Assembly (NCBI GenBank): GCA_963678705.1
Contig: OY783221.1
Coordinates: forward strand, 7,750,001-7,814,000
Origin: Panorpa germanica
Taxonomy: Eukaryota; Arthropoda; Insecta; Mecoptera; Panorpidae
Length of the DNA stretch: 64,000 nt
Direction of reading: 5' to 3'
Position numbers and translations under genes: made by a program. Shown here one piece after another: positions 37,597 through 46,790 of this stretch (position 1 is its first letter; the number at the start of each line of letters is the position of its first letter). Under the pieces are notes generated by a model. That model was not told the origin of the DNA, searched no databases, and saw only the letters and a program-made list of their open reading frames with translations.

Positions 37597-37710
37597 GAGA
37601 TGTCGTACATATCACAACACCCCCTTTCAAAAAAAAGGGACACGTATAAAAACAAAATATACGAGTTACAATTCTAGAAAAAAACAAAAAGAGAAGCAAA
37701 GTGTCGACAA
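37597..37710 (-). repeat. LTR-edge/polypurine module, copy 2 (diverged)
   Basis: In element orientation it reads GAAAGGGGG then TGTTGTGATATGTACGACA, which looks like a polypurine tract followed by an LTR start. A hairpin follows (CGTATA, 9-nt loop AAAACAAAA, TATACG; 37643-37663). Order and spacing match copy 1, and both arms of the hairpin have changed together. A long purine run (A/G on the plus strand) closes each module. Confidence 0.6.
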
Positions 37711-37792
37711 CGATTCTGATCCCATCGTATAGAGTTAACACTGCTCCACAAAACAATCATCCCTGACAAAATCCATTTCATTCGTCAAGTTT

Positions 37793-40700
37793 TTATTCAT
37801 TGGTACAAAATCTCTTCAACCTATTATTATGAACTACCGTATGTTTTTTACCAATTAGTATTTCTGTATTAACAGGGGATATAATTTTAGTAACTTTATA
37901 CGGTCCTACGTATAAGGGTAAAAGTTTTTTTGACTGTCCTTTAGTTGGTAACTGTTCATTTCTTAATAAAACTAGTTCGTTTACTTCAGGTGTGAAAAGA
38001 GAATTGACCCTTTTATCAAAATATAATTTTGTTTTTTCTTTGCTTTTAACCAAGTTATTCATAGCAAGTTCCCTCGCTACTTGTAACCTGTGTTTGAGTT
38101 CTACTATAAAATTATTATAAGTATTTACCTCAATTGGTTCTTTATAAAAAATTGAAGGCAGATTTGCCTTATGTCCATAAATTAGTTCGAAAGGAGTAAA
38201 ACCGGTCGCTGTATGCGGAGTTGTGTTATACACGAACATTGCATAGGGAATCCAATTTATCCAATCATCCTGCTTTTTACAAAAATTCCTTAGATACTCG
38301 GCAAGGGTTCTATGAACTCTTTCTAAGGCACCGTTGGTTGCTGGTCTAAATGCTGTTGTTTTTAATTGTTTAATTTTTAACAATTTGCATATATCTTTAA
38401 AAATTTTTGACATGAAATTTGTTCCTTGGTCTGTTAAGATCATATTAGGAACTCCGTACCTACAAATAACGTTAGTTACTAATGCTTTCGCGACAGTATT
38501 TGCCTCCTGGTTTATAATAGGAATAGCTTCCGTAAATTTAGTAAGGTCATCCTGTATTGTTAGTAAGTATTTGTATTTGTCGTTGTCGTCTTTCTTGGGA
38601 AGATATACTATGTCCAAAGCCAACCTTTCGAAACTATGTTTCGAAGTCGATGTAATTGTTAATGGGCATTTATTTAATTTGCACACTTTATTCTTTTGAC
38701 ATGATACACATTGTCTAATAAAATTTTTAACTTTTCTAATCATACTTGGAAATTTAAAGTGTGATTTTAATCGTTTAATTGTTTTAGAAACTCCTAAGTG
38801 GCCTGCTGTGGGATTAACATGAAATTCCGAAATTACATTGTTTATTAACTCAGGGTCACTAATTTTAAGTATATTGTCATTATAAATGTGTACTATTATA
38901 TTTGTTTTATCAAAGATATGTCTGATCATAGTTCGTAACTGGGCAAAATCTAATTTACTTAGTTCAGACTCGAACCTGTTCATAGCTATGTTAGTAATTT
39001 TGTGTAAAGTACAAAAGTTTTTCAGATTCACTAATGCCAAAAATATTTCTTTATAATTTGGTAGATTAAAATGAAATTCCTTAATTATTAAACAGATAAT
39101 AAATCTAGTATCAATTTCAACATATGCAATTTCTGATACTTCTTTTTCTTGTATTAGAAATGCATTGATACTACTAAATTTATTGATTAATTCAGGAGAA
39201 TTTCCAATTGAATTTTTAAAATCTTTTGATACAAAATCTACTAATGAAAATGACGTCGGTGCGTCATATAAACTTTTATCATGTTCAATTACTTTATTGT
39301 TTATGATAATTTTATTTTTAATTATTTCTAAATAATTTTCGTATGTGACATCCATTGTTTCAACCTGAAGTGAGTATACGCGACTTAGGGCATCTACGTG
39401 TGGAATCGAACTACCTGGTCTATATATTACTTCGTAATTATATTCCTCTAGTTTTATCCGCCAACGCATAAGTCTAGAACTCGGGTCCTTAATACTCATT
39501 AACCAAGTCAAGGCTTGATGGTCTGTTACGATACTAAAAAACTTTCCATAGAGATAGGGTCTAAAATGAGCCACAGCCCATACTACTGCTAATAACTCAC
39601 GTTCAGTAGTTGTGTAATTTTGTTGTGCCTTATTTAGAGTTCTTGAAGCATATGCTATTGGGTGGCTTTCCTTAATAGTACCTTGTGAAAGGACTGCACC
39701 TATAGCATATTTACTTGCATCCGTGGTTACAACGAAATTTTTACTAAAGTCCGGGTATTGCAAAACAGGTGATATGGTTAATTTATTTTTTAAAGTTTTA
39801 AATGATTCGTCGCATTGGTCTGACCATTCTAATACTTTAACATTACTGTTTGCTGCATTATATAGTGGTTTGGCTATCTCTGCGTAATGCGGTATATGTC
39901 GGCGATAATAACCAGACATACCCAAAAATGTTTTAATTTGTTTAGGACTGTTTGGAATGGGGAAATTCTTTATTGCTTCTACTTTAGAAGGATCTGGTAG
40001 AATACCTGTTTCATTAATAACGTGACCTAAATAAATCAAATCTTTATGTAGAAAGTTACATTTGGATGGTTGGAGCTTCAAATTATGTTCCCGTAATTTA
40101 GAAAAAACGTTTTTTAATCTTTGGTTGTGCTCAGAAATGTTTTTTCCAAAAATGACTACATCGTCCAGATAGATTAAGCAATCTATTCCTTGCAAACCTG
40201 TGAGAACGTGAGACATAAGTCTCTGAAACATGGGGGGGGCTCCTTTAAGTCCGAATGGCATTCTTACAAATTGATAGTGTTTAAAGTTCGCACTAAATGC
40301 TGTTTTCTCTTTATCTTCGGGAAGCATAGGGACCTGGTGAAAACCGCTTGCTAAGTCAAGGGTAGAGAAAAATTTTGCACCACTAAGTTGGTCCAGTATA
40401 TCATGTATAAGAGGCAAAGGATAGGCGTCACTTGTTGTCTGCTCGTTAAGTTTACGGAAATCGACTACTACGCGGAATTGTTTATTACCTAACGCATCTG
40501 GTTTTTTTGGTACTACTAATAAAGGTGCGTTATAGGGTGAGTCGCTTTCTTCAATTATGTTGTTGACCAACAGTTCCTGAATATGCTTTTCCACAATCTC
40601 TTTTTGCGCATGGGGCAATCGATACGGTTTAACGTTAACGGGTTTAGAAGAATTAATCTTTATCTTATGACTTAATGCGCTCGTACAAGATAACTTGTCT

Positions 40701-42742
40701 CCCGGTAAAAAAAATATGTCATTAAAGCTGTCACAGATTTCTATTAATTCTGTTACTAATTCTGAATTGACATGTGAAAGATTTAAATTGTTTAATAAAA
40801 GTTCCTTACGGTTGTTAGGACTTGATTTTGAAAAATGGTAAATACTAAATTGATCTATCGGTATGATATTCGGTTTGAAATTACTAAGTATTATATTTTT
40901 TATTGAAGAATTTATTATTGAAATATAGAAAATATTTTTGACGGGCTTGATTAATGCATTAGCTAAAAAAACTTCAGGTAACAATTCCCTGGCTACACAA
41001 ACTCCTACTGTAGAACCTGACATAGGAATTATCTTCCTCGTACGTGCTGGTAAAACGATATTGTTTATATTTATAAGTGGGAGCTCAATTACTTTGCCAC
41101 ATTCTGAGAATTGTACACTGTTCATTTTTAGATTAATTACTGCATTTAGTTTCCGTAAAATATCTAACCCTATAATTCCATCGTGTTTAATGGGGAAATT
41201 TTCTGACACAACCTGTAAAGTTTGTTTCGACTTATTACTATCTAAAATTATAGAAGTTTTCAGTGAACCTAAGGTATAAGGCGTGCCTTCAGAAATACCC
41301 TTCAATAGAATTTTAGATTTATTATTAATTCTGACATTGTTATTTAAAATATTTTGTTTAATCAAGGAGATTTGAGAACCAGTATCTAATAAAAATGATA
41401 CGGTTTTAGCTTTGGCTGCGACCATCTTGAATTGGATAGTGTCAACTGTTTGCTTAGCCTTAACATTTTTATTTTTACTGTCAAAACTTAGAATATCATT
41501 ATTATTTTGTAAATTACCCGTATTGATCTCATCAAAATCATAAAAAAAACATAATTCATTATTTGAATTGTGTTGTGTCTTGTTAGTAAAAGATACTTGA
41601 GAACCATCAGATATAAGATGTTTCGATCTTTCACAACAAGTAGAAGGTTCTGATAAAATTGTGGCCTCCCTACAAGTATTAACTTGAGCAATAGGGTTAC
41701 CCGTATCTAGATTTTCCTTCTTAATAAAACAATACTTTTCTGTATGACCACTTTTCTTACAATGGTTACAGAACAAATTTTTAGTTTTTGTTTCGACCTT
41801 ATTAGGAATTTGCTTGCTTGAAACTGGTTTACTATTAGAATTAGGAACGCTTGGATATGTTTTGACTTTAATATGCCTTCTTCTTTCTAGATTGCGCCAC
41901 CGTCTCTCCAGAAACTCTGTAAATTCATTTAAGGTTGGTAATTCAGAATTATTTCTGTTTTCCCATTCCTTTGACGAATTAAAATCTAATTTGGTCTTTA
42001 AAATATGTATTAACATAAAATCTGAATGATTAGAATATATCCCCAATTCGGTTAATGCTCTAATCGATTCATTAATTTCATCTAGTAGTTTTTTGATATT
42101 GATTTCGGACTCTAAACGTATAACATTGTAGTTTATTAAATTGTTTAAACAGGTTTCAATAAGTGCTACCTTGTTATCATAACGTTTACAAAGGATGTTC
42201 CAAACAATTTCGTAATTATCATTTGTTAAAGGATAATTCTTTATGAGTTTGAGTGGTTCTCCTGACAAATTTAACTTTAAATAATGCATTTTTTCAATGC
42301 TTGATAGTTTACTATTATTACGAATTAAATTTGTAAATAATTCCATAAAACTTTGCCAATTAATATATTCTCCATCAAAAACGGTTAGTTGCATTGGACT
42401 TAAGTTCAGATTTTTTATTGAATCTATACTTTTTGAGTCGTCTACAATATGTGTATCATTCTCAAATGTTTGCTTATAATTCAACAAGTAAATAAGAGTG
42501 TCGTCATAAATACTTTCAACTTCCATAGACTTACTAACGATAGCCGAAGCTTCTTCATTTTTTAGAGTTGGAAGCAATGCTTCTACGATACTACTATATT
42601 TAACCCAAGCTTTGTCTAAGTTTTTGATTTTTAATTCAACTATTGTTAAGGATGTTGATTGGACTTCTAGATTTTTTGAAAACTCATTAATTAGATTGAT
42701 TGTATTCTCAACTAGTGTGAGTGAATGAACGTTCGGTGCCAT
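37793..42742 (-). CDS. Gag-Pol polyprotein, 1649 aa (BEL/Pao-like Gag, Ty3/Gypsy Pol)
   Basis: One frame encodes the structural and enzymatic proteins needed for reverse transcription and integration. Residues ~1-290 are Gag. The part at ~122-190 (FDGEYINWQSF, a YLKLNLSGEP segment, then NYEIVWNILCKRY) follows the DUF1759 pattern known from BEL/Pao Gag proteins. A CX2CX4HX4C zinc knuckle is at 325-338. An aspartic protease site, LLDTGS, is at 451-456. Reverse transcriptase spans ~700-900 with YLDD at 858-861. RNase H (TDAS, ERELLAVVWA, TDHQALTWL) is at ~1005-1125. Integrase has an H-H-C-C zinc site at 1308-1348, catalytic D1377, D1438 and E1474, and a GPY-type module near 1610-1620. Start and stop are clear. 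The uncommon pairing of Gag and Pol types is described under findings. Confidence 0.95.
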   Translation of the reverse strand: MAPNVHSLTLVENTINLINEFSKNLEVQSTSLTIVELKIKNLDKAWVKYSSIVEALLPTLKNEEASAIVSKSMEVESIYDDTLIYLLNYKQTFENDTHIVDDSKSIDSIKNLNLSPMQLTVFDGEYINWQSFMELFTNLIRNNSKLSSIEKMHYLKLNLSGEPLKLIKNYPLTNDNYEIVWNILCKRYDNKVALIETCLNNLINYNVIRLESEINIKKLLDEINESIRALTELGIYSNHSDFMLIHILKTKLDFNSSKEWENRNNSELPTLNEFTEFLERRWRNLERRRHIKVKTYPSVPNSNSKPVSSKQIPNKVETKTKNLFCNHCKKSGHTEKYCFIKKENLDTGNPIAQVNTCREATILSEPSTCCERSKHLISDGSQVSFTNKTQHNSNNELCFFYDFDEINTGNLQNNNDILSFDSKNKNVKAKQTVDTIQFKMVAAKAKTVSFLLDTGSQISLIKQNILNNNVRINNKSKILLKGISEGTPYTLGSLKTSIILDSNKSKQTLQVVSENFPIKHDGIIGLDILRKLNAVINLKMNSVQFSECGKVIELPLININNIVLPARTRKIIPMSGSTVGVCVARELLPEVFLANALIKPVKNIFYISIINSSIKNIILSNFKPNIIPIDQFSIYHFSKSSPNNRKELLLNNLNLSHVNSELVTELIEICDSFNDIFFLPGDKLSCTSALSHKIKINSSKPVNVKPYRLPHAQKEIVEKHIQELLVNNIIEESDSPYNAPLLVVPKKPDALGNKQFRVVVDFRKLNEQTTSDAYPLPLIHDILDQLSGAKFFSTLDLASGFHQVPMLPEDKEKTAFSANFKHYQFVRMPFGLKGAPPMFQRLMSHVLTGLQGIDCLIYLDDVVIFGKNISEHNQRLKNVFSKLREHNLKLQPSKCNFLHKDLIYLGHVINETGILPDPSKVEAIKNFPIPNSPKQIKTFLGMSGYYRRHIPHYAEIAKPLYNAANSNVKVLEWSDQCDESFKTLKNKLTISPVLQYPDFSKNFVVTTDASKYAIGAVLSQGTIKESHPIAYASRTLNKAQQNYTTTERELLAVVWAVAHFRPYLYGKFFSIVTDHQALTWLMSIKDPSSRLMRWRIKLEEYNYEVIYRPGSSIPHVDALSRVYSLQVETMDVTYENYLEIIKNKIIINNKVIEHDKSLYDAPTSFSLVDFVSKDFKNSIGNSPELINKFSSINAFLIQEKEVSEIAYVEIDTRFIICLIIKEFHFNLPNYKEIFLALVNLKNFCTLHKITNIAMNRFESELSKLDFAQLRTMIRHIFDKTNIIVHIYNDNILKISDPELINNVISEFHVNPTAGHLGVSKTIKRLKSHFKFPSMIRKVKNFIRQCVSCQKNKVCKLNKCPLTITSTSKHSFERLALDIVYLPKKDDNDKYKYLLTIQDDLTKFTEAIPIINQEANTVAKALVTNVICRYGVPNMILTDQGTNFMSKIFKDICKLLKIKQLKTTAFRPATNGALERVHRTLAEYLRNFCKKQDDWINWIPYAMFVYNTTPHTATGFTPFELIYGHKANLPSIFYKEPIEVNTYNNFIVELKHRLQVARELAMNNLVKSKEKTKLYFDKRVNSLFTPEVNELVLLRNEQLPTKGQSKKLLPLYVGPYKVTKIISPVNTEILIGKKHTVVHNNRLKRFCTNE

Positions 42743-43790
42743 AGTACTTAATTAAAGTTATATATAATATACAGACTAAAGATTATTTTGTACCAATAAA
42801 CGACTCTCCGAAAAATAGGATTCTGACAAGGAAAAATTGTTAGCGAAAACAGTAACTCACTGGAAATTTCCGATGGGGCTCAGACACCGCAGTTGTAACA
42901 GGAAGGTAGTCTCTCTGATTGAACAGACTGCTATCTAACTGCTTCAGCTCTTTACTTCTCCTTTTCAAAATTCTTTCTCGTTCATAAAGATGTTCTAAAA
43001 ATATTAAACATGAATTAATATAATTGTAGAAACAATTATAGGAAATATTATAGTAGATATTCAAAAGTATTGGATATAATACTAAAAATATTGAACAATG
43101 ATGCTACAAAATTGTTATTTTATAACAAATATTCAAAAGTATTGAATATAATACTAAAAAATAATAGCTTCAATGAATTACAAGGATGCTACTAATAGAT
43201 AGGTTATAGCAAATATTCAAAAGTATTGAATATAATACTAAAAAAATAATAGCTTCAATGAACTACAAGGATGCTACTAATAGATAGGTTATAGCAAATA
43301 TTCAAAAGTATTGAATATAATACTAAAAAAATAATAGCTTCAATGAATTACAAGGATGCTACTAATAGAAAAAAATACAATTATCAATTTATGATAATAA
43401 TTGTATACAAGATAAAAAGATACTGTCTTATTATACTTAACAAAAAAAACTTTCGATTTTGATCTATGTACAGCTGTGTGCAGGGTTCTGGAAACGATTA
43501 ACATCAGTTTAGATTATTCCATTTGTTCTAGAAGCATCCATCCATTCGCTGGGGGCAAAAGATTTCTTTTTTTCTGGTTCAGCGGGCTGTTGTTTTACAT
43601 CCACCGGACTTGTAGAAAAATTATGTGAAATACAGATGAATTGACGTTCTATCTCGTACTCTTCGGCAATCTTGGAAATAATCGATCGACGTAGTGGTAT
43701 CCAGAATAATTGATCTGCATCCAGGTGTAGAATATATAGAAAAAAATTTTGGGCGTACCTCTTGGATATTTATGTGTAGGAATATCTCTT
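42743..43790 (-). other. Retrotransposon leader between primer-binding site and gag
   Basis: About 1.05 kb of untranslated leader. It holds a tandem repeat (43048-43370) and a 74-codon frame (43064-42840), which could be an upstream ORF but shows no recognisable domain. Packaging signals would be expected here but cannot be pointed to. Confidence 0.6.
43048..43370 (-). repeat. ~85-bp tandem repeat in the leader (3 close copies, 1 diverged)
   Basis: The landmark TATTCAAAAGTATTG recurs at 43058 (one change), 43130, 43214 and 43299, so the periods are 72, 84 and 85. Each of the last three units continues into AATAGCTTCAATGAA and GGATGCTACTAATAG. The repeat lies upstream of gag in the transcribed leader. 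Confidence 0.85.
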
Positions 43791-43810
43791 CGAGACCCCA
43801 CCTGACACCA
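43791..43810 (-). promoter_or_regulatory. tRNA primer-binding site
   Basis: One base inside the 5' LTR the element reads TGGTGTCAGGTGGGGTCTCG. This is complementary to a tRNA 3' end, CCTGACA-CCA, followed by a CCCC T-stem arm and a TTCGA-type T loop. The acceptor sequence suits tRNA-Leu, but I cannot confirm the isoacceptor. Confidence 0.75.
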
Positions 43811-43811
43811 A

Positions 43812-44559
43812 TGTTGTAAAATTGTGTCGTTTTGTCGTTCTGGAGGAGATTACTCAGCTTACTAGTACATTCTGCAGGGATGCTAGCTTCTGGTAGTAGA
43901 TTCTTCAGTTGACGACTTCCAACACCAATTACAGTAGTAATCGAATATCTTTCTTAAGATGATTAATAAGGATTCTTGTTCAGACGGTGTATTGTTGCAA
44001 TTAGAGAATACTTGAGCGGTCTAAAGTAACCTCGTTGCGACATGCGACGGTTGAACAATTAGTATCTTTTTATTACTATTAATACAAACACTTTTATTAA
44101 AATATATCATTTATTCGTTGTAATATTATATCTGCTTACTTAATTACAATAGTATTTTATTAGATTAACGAAGATGACAGATATAAAACAAAATGTAATT
44201 CTATAGTGTTATAATTTAATTAATAGTTGAAATGTGCTCACTATTCAATACGTACGAAGTTGCGAATAGTAATGCTTGCTTTGAGACTCAGGAGAAGACT
44301 GGCTTTCAGCGTCTTGTGCAATTTAATATATAATAATTTATTTCACATCACAGAACGCCAATACTGAATTACCAGCATTAAATCAATATTAATCTCCACA
44401 AACCAGAGACAATATTTATAAGCGCTAAACTTAAATAATTATTCTTTACGATCTTAATACTAATACAAAAACTGTTTACATAATATAATTCTATTACATA
44501 ATTAACATTTAATATCATTAAAAATAAAAGGTAAGTGCGACATATGCGTACTTACAACA
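43812..44559 (-). repeat. 5' LTR of the retrotransposon (748 bp)
   Basis: Same length, ends and internal signals as the LTR at 36761-37508. It lies upstream of gag in element orientation and would drive transcription leftward. The TATA-like box falls at 44412-44420. Confidence 0.95.
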
Positions 44560-44563
44560 ATTG

Positions 44564-44749
44564 TGTTCGAGTCATTGTAGCAGTAATACTATACAATCGA
44601 ACTAAAATAATACAGCAGGTATTCAAGTGTACTCCGACAACAATGTTGCACGTTTCTCTCCAGCAAATAAAGGGTCCCACAGTTGCACAAATAAGCAGCT
44701 GTAATAGGGGAAGTAATTTAACTATAGAATCATTTTTAAGCTCTGAGCT
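44564..44749 (-). CDS. 5' part of the unidentified open frame cut by the LTR element
   Basis: The minus strand is open for 62 codons from just after an upstream TAA (44752-44750) to the insertion point. It stays in register with the frame at 36760-36485 across the element. An ATG lies five codons before the junction (44575-44573). A CTTCCCCTATTACAG near 44710-44700 could be a splice acceptor, so this may be the start of an exon rather than of a gene. Several cysteines and a hydrophobic stretch occur; no domain was recognised. Confidence 0.4.
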
Positions 44750-44844
44750 TTAAACACTTAACGTTTTACAGTCAATTTAAATATAAAGAAAGAAATTATT
44801 GGTGTATGAACCTCCTTGAATCCTTCAATCATGACATTTGCGAC

Positions 44845-45804
44845 AATAGGCTTGTGAAACATGATTTAATTTCTATAAAAGTGTACTATATATTGATATG
44901 TTTAAATGTTCAATTATTTTTTAATAGGTTACCATAATAGAGAAAATATTAACAATTAAATCAGTCATTTTTGAACATAGAATTATTAAAGGGATTCAAC
45001 GTTGTAGAACATTTCAAGCCATGTGACCTCTATCTATGCTATGTTGCTATCTCTTTTATACAACAGAGCGTAAAAGAGATAGCATATTCATGACAGAACT
45101 CTGTCAAGTTTACAGGTTATCAACGTTACAGCTCATAAATCTCTGCTATATGTATTTATATATCAAAATATCAACCCAGTAAACATTTAGTGAAGTGCCC
45201 TATTTAGTGACGTTCCTATCACTATTTCACTTCAATTATAGTTCGCATCAACTTTATCTTCATTTGTAATCCGACAGGTGGAGTGGTTCCGTCATCTGTA
45301 GCCGATAAAACAGACATTTACTATGAACGATTGTGAGAAACTGAACTATAAATGAACTCTTTCATGACAAAAAAATCATACGCATCTCCAATATGATGTC
45401 AAAGTGACTCCAAAATGTTTACTGGGAAATATTATTTACAGCTGTTTCGAGAAACAATAAAATTTCAATATTATGTCTGCCGTAACAAAGTTAAATAAAA
45501 TAAAAACTTATTATTCTTAGCTAATCAACGAATACGTACTAGATACACAGGACTACCAACAGCTACAGAACATTACCACAACACTGACCTACTCAACAAA
45601 TAACTGACGTTAAAATGCATTTTACGTCATACAAATGGCCGATCATCTCATAGCGCTAAAACTACAATTCAAATGTTTAATTGCTATATCTCCGTCAACA
45701 TTTAGATATTTAATAAAATAGACACGCCAATACACATTTATCAACATCAATTTCAATCAACAATTGAAAAATCGACCACTAAAAAATGAGGACACTATCC
45801 CATT
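44845..45804 (+). mobile_element. MITE family B, copy 3, split by a nested family A element
   Basis: It starts AATAGGCTTGTG and ends ACTATCCCATT, both diverged. The interior follows copies 1 and 2. Family A lies at 45175-45426, in a site that is uninterrupted in the other copies. Confidence 0.85.
45175..45426 (+). mobile_element. MITE family A, copy 6, nested in family B
   Basis: It has CCCAGTAAAC and GTTTACTGGG ends and the full interior. Compared with the empty site in the family B copies at 28425 and 29753, the only extra host bases are AA, showing a 2-bp target duplication. Confidence 0.9.
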
Positions 45805-46426
45805 TATTAATTTATATTTTCTGTTAACTTTCAAGTTGGTATTACTTCTGTAAACCGATTTAAAATAAAAAGAAAAGCTGATCGAGCTTACGATATATCA
45901 TTTCCATTGAGTATAGGATTTAAACTGTAGATGTCACTAGTAGTTTCAGCCAGTGCGGTTATCAGCATTGAATATCGCGGATTTAGTGGTCCCAAACCAC
46001 AGACCATTCCAAACCATAGCAGACCTACATGGTACAAGGTACATATATAATATTAAAGAAACATATAAGTCACTTGAAAGTGACGTTCCAAAATGTTATT
46101 TGCGCTGGAGCCACTGGTGGCTGGTGCATTGTGGTAGGTGGTAGATCTATTGGTGTGAGGATAAGGGAAAAAGAGAGGGAGACGATCGTTTGGCCAGAAA
46201 ACAAACAAAATAATATTTATTTGTAAACAATGAGATTTTATACTTTTGTGTAAAGATTTTGTTTATCTAAAAACTTAGATTTATTAAATGTACAGTTAGC
46301 TGGTGTGGTGCGGTAGGTGCAGGGGGTGGTTCCTGTTCAAAGGGAAAGGGAAAATATCACTGTAAAGAATTGGGTTCGTGGTGATACTACAAAAATTGAA
46401 TTGCGCTACGATTCTCTCATTAAAAA
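45805..46426. other. Non-coding sequence, moderately GC-richer at 45930-46200
   Basis: Overlapping short frames (45953-46144, 46029-46226) have no recognisable features. Confidence 0.35.
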
Positions 46427-46790
46427 TAAGTTTTTATTTTATTTAACCTTGTTAGGGCAGACATAATATTGAAATTTTATTGTTCCTTGAAATAGCTGTA
46501 AATAATATTTCATATTTTGATATATAAATACATATAGTAGAGATGTATGAGCTGTAAGGTTGGTAACCTGTAAACTTATCAGAGTTCTGTCAAGAATATA
46601 TCTCTTTTTTACGCTCTGTTGTATAAAAAAAATGGCAACTAGCGGTTGTGATGTCACATGCATTTGGAATGTTGTACAACGTTGAATCCCTTTAATAATT
46701 AAAGAGACAAAATGACTTTTTTAATAGTTAATATCTCCTGAAATATAAGGTCTAGTAACCCACTTTATCAAGCATTAGAATATATTGGCT
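46427..46790 (-). mobile_element. MITE family B, partial inverted copy
   Basis: The reverse complement follows family B from the ATAAAGTGGGTTACTAGA segment to the AATAAAATAAAAACTTA segment. Both terminal repeats are missing or degraded. The frame at 46439-46663 is a translation of it. Confidence 0.7.

Larger units (their letters stand above)
36761..44559 (-). mobile_element. Complete Ty3/Gypsy-type LTR retrotransposon, 7799 bp, recent insertion
   Basis: The element runs on the minus strand between two 748-bp LTRs and is flanked by ATTG on both sides (36757-36760 and 44560-44563), the 4-bp duplication expected of Ty3/Gypsy integrases. It contains a tRNA primer-binding site, a ~1-kb leader with tandem repeats, and one Gag-Pol frame with no frameshift or stop. 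The domain order protease, reverse transcriptase, RNase H, integrase is that of Ty3/Gypsy. No envelope-sized frame follows pol (only ~285 bp to the 3' LTR). Intact coding and apparently identical LTRs indicate a young, possibly still mobile copy. Confidence 0.95.

Noticed and set aside
37509-37792. Search for an envelope gene between pol and the 3' LTR
   Set aside because: Only about 285 bp separate them, occupied by the LTR-edge duplication; a 101-codon minus frame across it is low-complexity and extends into the LTR.
38334-38699. Plus-strand frames within the Gag-Pol region (38334-38699, 40938-41279, 41814-42029)
   Set aside because: Antisense shadows of the intact minus-strand Gag-Pol frame.
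42840-43064. 74-codon frame in the retrotransposon leader as a separate protein
   Set aside because: No recognisable domain and it lies in the untranslated leader; noted only as a possible upstream ORF.
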